A stretch of DNA of 9,198 bases, taken from an uncultured Coriobacteriales bacterium (GTDB lineage: Bacteria; Actinomycetota; Coriobacteriia; Coriobacteriales; UMGS124). The translations under genes and the position numbers were made by a program. Within the stretch, counting starts at the first letter, position 1, and each line of letters begins with the position of its first letter. This document shows, piece by piece, positions 7,386 through 9,198 of this stretch. A model generated the notes under the pieces. That model had not been told where the DNA came from. It saw only the letters and a list, made by a program, of their open reading frames with translations, and searched no databases. The stretch spans positions 1 through 9,198 of the forward strand of contig CAIFEU010000098.1 in NCBI GenBank assembly GCA_903789505.1, in the 5' to 3' direction.

Positions 7386-9005
7386 ATGGACGATGCCAGG
7401 GTCGAGGACGAGCGTGCGTGCGCGGAGCGGGGCGACGCGGGCGCGGACGCCCGTGCGAGTGCGGACGTCCGATCGGGTGTGGAACCGGCGCACCATGAGG
7501 CACAGGGCGCGGGCGACCCGCCCCGGCAGCGAGAGCGGCGGCAGCGCAGCTTCCTGGGCGTGTTCGACCGACTGCTCAAGGCCATGCAGCTCGACTATGC
7601 GCGCGCCGACCGGTTCCCGGCATCCGGCTACTCCGACTTCGCCGGCAAGCTGTACACGCTCAACTCGAGCATGTTCCAGAACGCTGCCTTCTGCGACCGC
7701 ACGCTCACGCAGATGATCCTGCACTACCTCGCCTGGTTCCAAGACCCCGGCCTGCAGCTGGTGGTGGGGCCCGGCGCAGCCTGGCATGTGCGGCAGGACT
7801 TCCGCACGCAGCGCCTGGGTGACGCGCTGTGGGTCACCTGGGCGGCCCCCGGTGCGCCGGTCGTCGCCGGCGAGCGCGTCGTGGGCGTGAACGGGAGCTC
7901 GCTCGACGAGATCCGCCCGGAGATCGAACGGACCCTGTGGACGACGGTCGAGCCACCCGATTCTGAGCGCGAGGACTGGTCGGTCGTGCTGGCGTTTGCG
8001 CGGCACCTCACGGTCGAGGGCGTCGACGGCGCCCGCCGCACGGTGCGCCTGGACGTCACCGCGGGCGACGCCGCGTGGGCGCGGGCTGCCGGGACGGCCG
8101 GCGCGGTGGGGCCAGGCGCGAGCGGGGGGTCTGCCGCCTGCGCCCCCTCTGCCCCCGACCACGCCGTCGCCGGGCCCGAGCTGGGTGCGTGCTGCGAGTT
8201 CACCCGGCGCGGGGAGGCGAGCGTGCTGACGCTGCGCAACCCCCGCGACCCCGGCTTCGCCTCGGCGCTGGCGGACGCCCTGCCGGCGGCGCGCACCGCC
8301 CGGTACCTGGTCATAGATGTGCGCGGCTGCCGCGGGGGTACCCAGCAGGACGCCTGCGCTCTCGTGCCGCTGGTTCTGGCACCCGGTGCCGTCGCGACTC
8401 CCGAGCGGCTCTTCGGACGGCCGGGCATCGCGATGAACTACTCGCAGCACAACGTCGACGCCAAGCTCGTCGAGCTCGCCGCGATGCGCGCCCGCCTCTC
8501 GGTGCCGGGAGCCGCCGGCGCCCCCTCCGACCCCGAGGGTCTCGCGGATCTCGACGAGGTCGAGCGCGACCTGCGCGCCAAGCGGGGCGCAGGCGTCGTC
8601 CGGGAGATGACGGGTCCTGACGACGGCTTCTACCCCGACGGGACCTTCACGGGCGTCGCGGCCGCGGGGGAGGATGTCGCGACAGCCGGCCGCTCGGTCG
8701 TCGTGCTTGCGGACCGCTTCACCGGGGAGGCCGCCGAGTGGCTGGTGCGCGCAGCCAAGCGCGGCGGCTTCGCCTGCGTGATGGGGCGGGCGACGCTGGG
8801 TTCGCTCGACGAGACCTGTCCGCGCGTCATCGCGCTGGACGAGGACTTCACGCTCGTCGTCCCCACGGCGACCTACGTCGAGGCAATCGACGGGGAGCCC
8901 ACGCTGGGCCGCGGCATCGCGCCCGACGTCCACCTGCCGTGGACCGAGGCGCAGCTTACGACCGACGGCGAGCTCGACGCAGCCTGCGCCCGTGCCTGCG
9001 AGTGA
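7386..9005 (+). CDS. S41-peptidase-like protein with degenerate active site
   Basis: A 539-aa cytoplasmic protein (no signal peptide or membrane segment) resembling the S41 tail-specific/tricorn-like peptidase fold. Residues 1-54 are a charged, low-complexity N-terminus. An N-terminal domain (~55-135) precedes a PDZ-like segment (~140-190, with GERVVGVNGSSL at 162-173). An Ala/Gly/Pro linker (~232-262) leads to the protease-like core. There, DVRGCRGG (311-318) corresponds to the usual DxRGNxGG, ADRFTGEAAE (442-451) occupies the nucleophile elbow, MGRATLGS (466-473) follows, and the end reads GRGIAPDVHLPWT (508-520). No serine occurs from 438 to 472, so the expected nucleophile is missing. The Lys that follows in Tsp-type enzymes is Ser473 here. 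It may be a pseudo-protease with a binding or regulatory role, or use a non-standard mechanism. It is separated from the flavoprotein by 226 bases and probably transcribed alone. The family call rests on motif recognition. Confidence 0.75.
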   Translation: MDDARVEDERACAERGDAGADARASADVRSGVEPAHHEAQGAGDPPRQRERRQRSFLGVFDRLLKAMQLDYARADRFPASGYSDFAGKLYTLNSSMFQNAAFCDRTLTQMILHYLAWFQDPGLQLVVGPGAAWHVRQDFRTQRLGDALWVTWAAPGAPVVAGERVVGVNGSSLDEIRPEIERTLWTTVEPPDSEREDWSVVLAFARHLTVEGVDGARRTVRLDVTAGDAAWARAAGTAGAVGPGASGGSAACAPSAPDHAVAGPELGACCEFTRRGEASVLTLRNPRDPGFASALADALPAARTARYLVIDVRGCRGGTQQDACALVPLVLAPGAVATPERLFGRPGIAMNYSQHNVDAKLVELAAMRARLSVPGAAGAPSDPEGLADLDEVERDLRAKRGAGVVREMTGPDDGFYPDGTFTGVAAAGEDVATAGRSVVVLADRFTGEAAEWLVRAAKRGGFACVMGRATLGSLDETCPRVIALDEDFTLVVPTATYVEAIDGEPTLGRGIAPDVHLPWTEAQLTTDGELDAACARACE

Positions 9006-9024
9006 GCCGGAGACCAGGCGAGCC

Positions 9025-9039
9025 CCGAGTGCGCCTCGG
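9025..9039 (+). terminator. Small hairpin after the S41-like gene
   Basis: CCGAG (9025-9029) pairs with CTCGG (9035-9039) around a 5-base loop, flanked more loosely by CAGG (9015-9018) and CCTG (9044-9047). It begins 19 bases after the stop codon. No T-run follows. It is a weak terminator candidate only. Confidence 0.3.
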
Positions 9040-9074
9040 TCCACCTGACGATCGCGTAGATCGCATCGCCCCCT

Positions 9075-9130
9075 CGCCCGGGCGCCCCCGGGGGTGGGGG
9101 GGTGGGCCGGCCGCGGGGGTTGGGACCCCC
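9075..9130. repeat. Cluster of GC palindromes near the window end
   Basis: Three perfect dyads lie close together: CGCCCGGGCG (9075-9084), CCCCCGGGGG (9085-9094), and GGGGGT (9115-9120) with ACCCCC (9125-9130) around a 4-base loop. They could form stable stems and act as a transcription end or a polymerase block. They directly precede poly-G sequence of doubtful quality, so the terminal ~100 bases may not be reliable. Confidence 0.45.
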
Positions 9131-9155
9131 AGACGCGGGCCACCCGGGGGGGTCC

Positions 9156-9180
9156 GGGGGGGGGGGGGGGGGGGGGGGGG
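9156..9180. repeat. 25-G homopolymer at the window end
   Basis: Twenty-five consecutive G are followed only by G-rich sequence to the end. A run of this length is very unusual in a bacterial chromosome and typical of no-signal reads in two-colour sequencing chemistry. It most likely marks an unreliable contig end. Confidence 0.9.
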
Positions 9181-9198
9181 CGCGGGGGGCGGCGGTGG

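Noticed and set aside
5252..7585. A 777-codon antisense open frame covering the flavoprotein gene
   Set aside because: Same boundary-aligned shadow effect over a gene with strong, clear homology features; no ribosome-binding site or protein motif supports it.
9050..9064. Direct repeat GATCGC (9050-9055 and 9059-9064) as a possible attachment or binding site
   Set aside because: Two six-base copies are too short to be meaningful, and no mobile-element gene is nearby.
7290..9143. A 617-codon antisense open frame covering the S41-like gene
   Set aside because: Aligned with the sense codons and composed of Ala/Gly/Arg/Val-rich sequence. It is explained by the missing TTA/CTA/TCA codons in the sense gene.

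Overview
This is a GC-rich, GC3-biased stretch with three complete or near-complete genes, all on the + strand. Three signs suggest a gut or oral anaerobe of the Actinobacteriota class Coriobacteriia (Olsenella/Eggerthella-like): a Tat-exported fumarate-reductase-type flavoprotein with a 'SRRSFLG' leader, a very large multi-PAS GGDEF/EAL protein, and the base composition. The lineage is an inference from protein style; no rRNA or marker gene is present.

Layout. Positions 1-80 are a short G-rich leader with an 11-G run. 81-4943 encodes a giant (about 1,620 aa) cyclic-di-GMP protein. It contains several PAS sensors, one GAF, three GGDEF-fold domains (two degenerate, one intact) and one EAL domain with its catalytic residues in place. 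A strong GC hairpin follows its stop codon. A 380-bp gap then precedes a 611-aa Tat-signal FAD-dependent reductase (5324-7159), which has an excellent ribosome-binding site and very uniform codon use. After a 226-bp gap comes a 539-aa cytoplasmic protein related to S41 (tail-specific/tricorn-like) peptidases that has lost its nucleophile serine (7386-9005). The last ~190 bp hold no gene and run into GC palindromes and a 25-G tract that looks like a sequence-end artefact.

How the genes relate. The gaps (380 and 226 bp), hairpins and separate ribosome-binding sites argue for three independent transcription units rather than one operon. No shared pathway is evident. The flavoprotein would need an external electron donor (for example a membrane cytochrome c or FMN-binding protein), and none is encoded here.

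I see no CRISPR array, tRNA, rRNA, insertion sequence or phage gene, and no clearly new multi-gene system. The points most worth checking are the architecture of the c-di-GMP protein, the apparent lack of the fumarate-reductase catalytic arginine in the flavoprotein, and the inactive-looking S41 protein.
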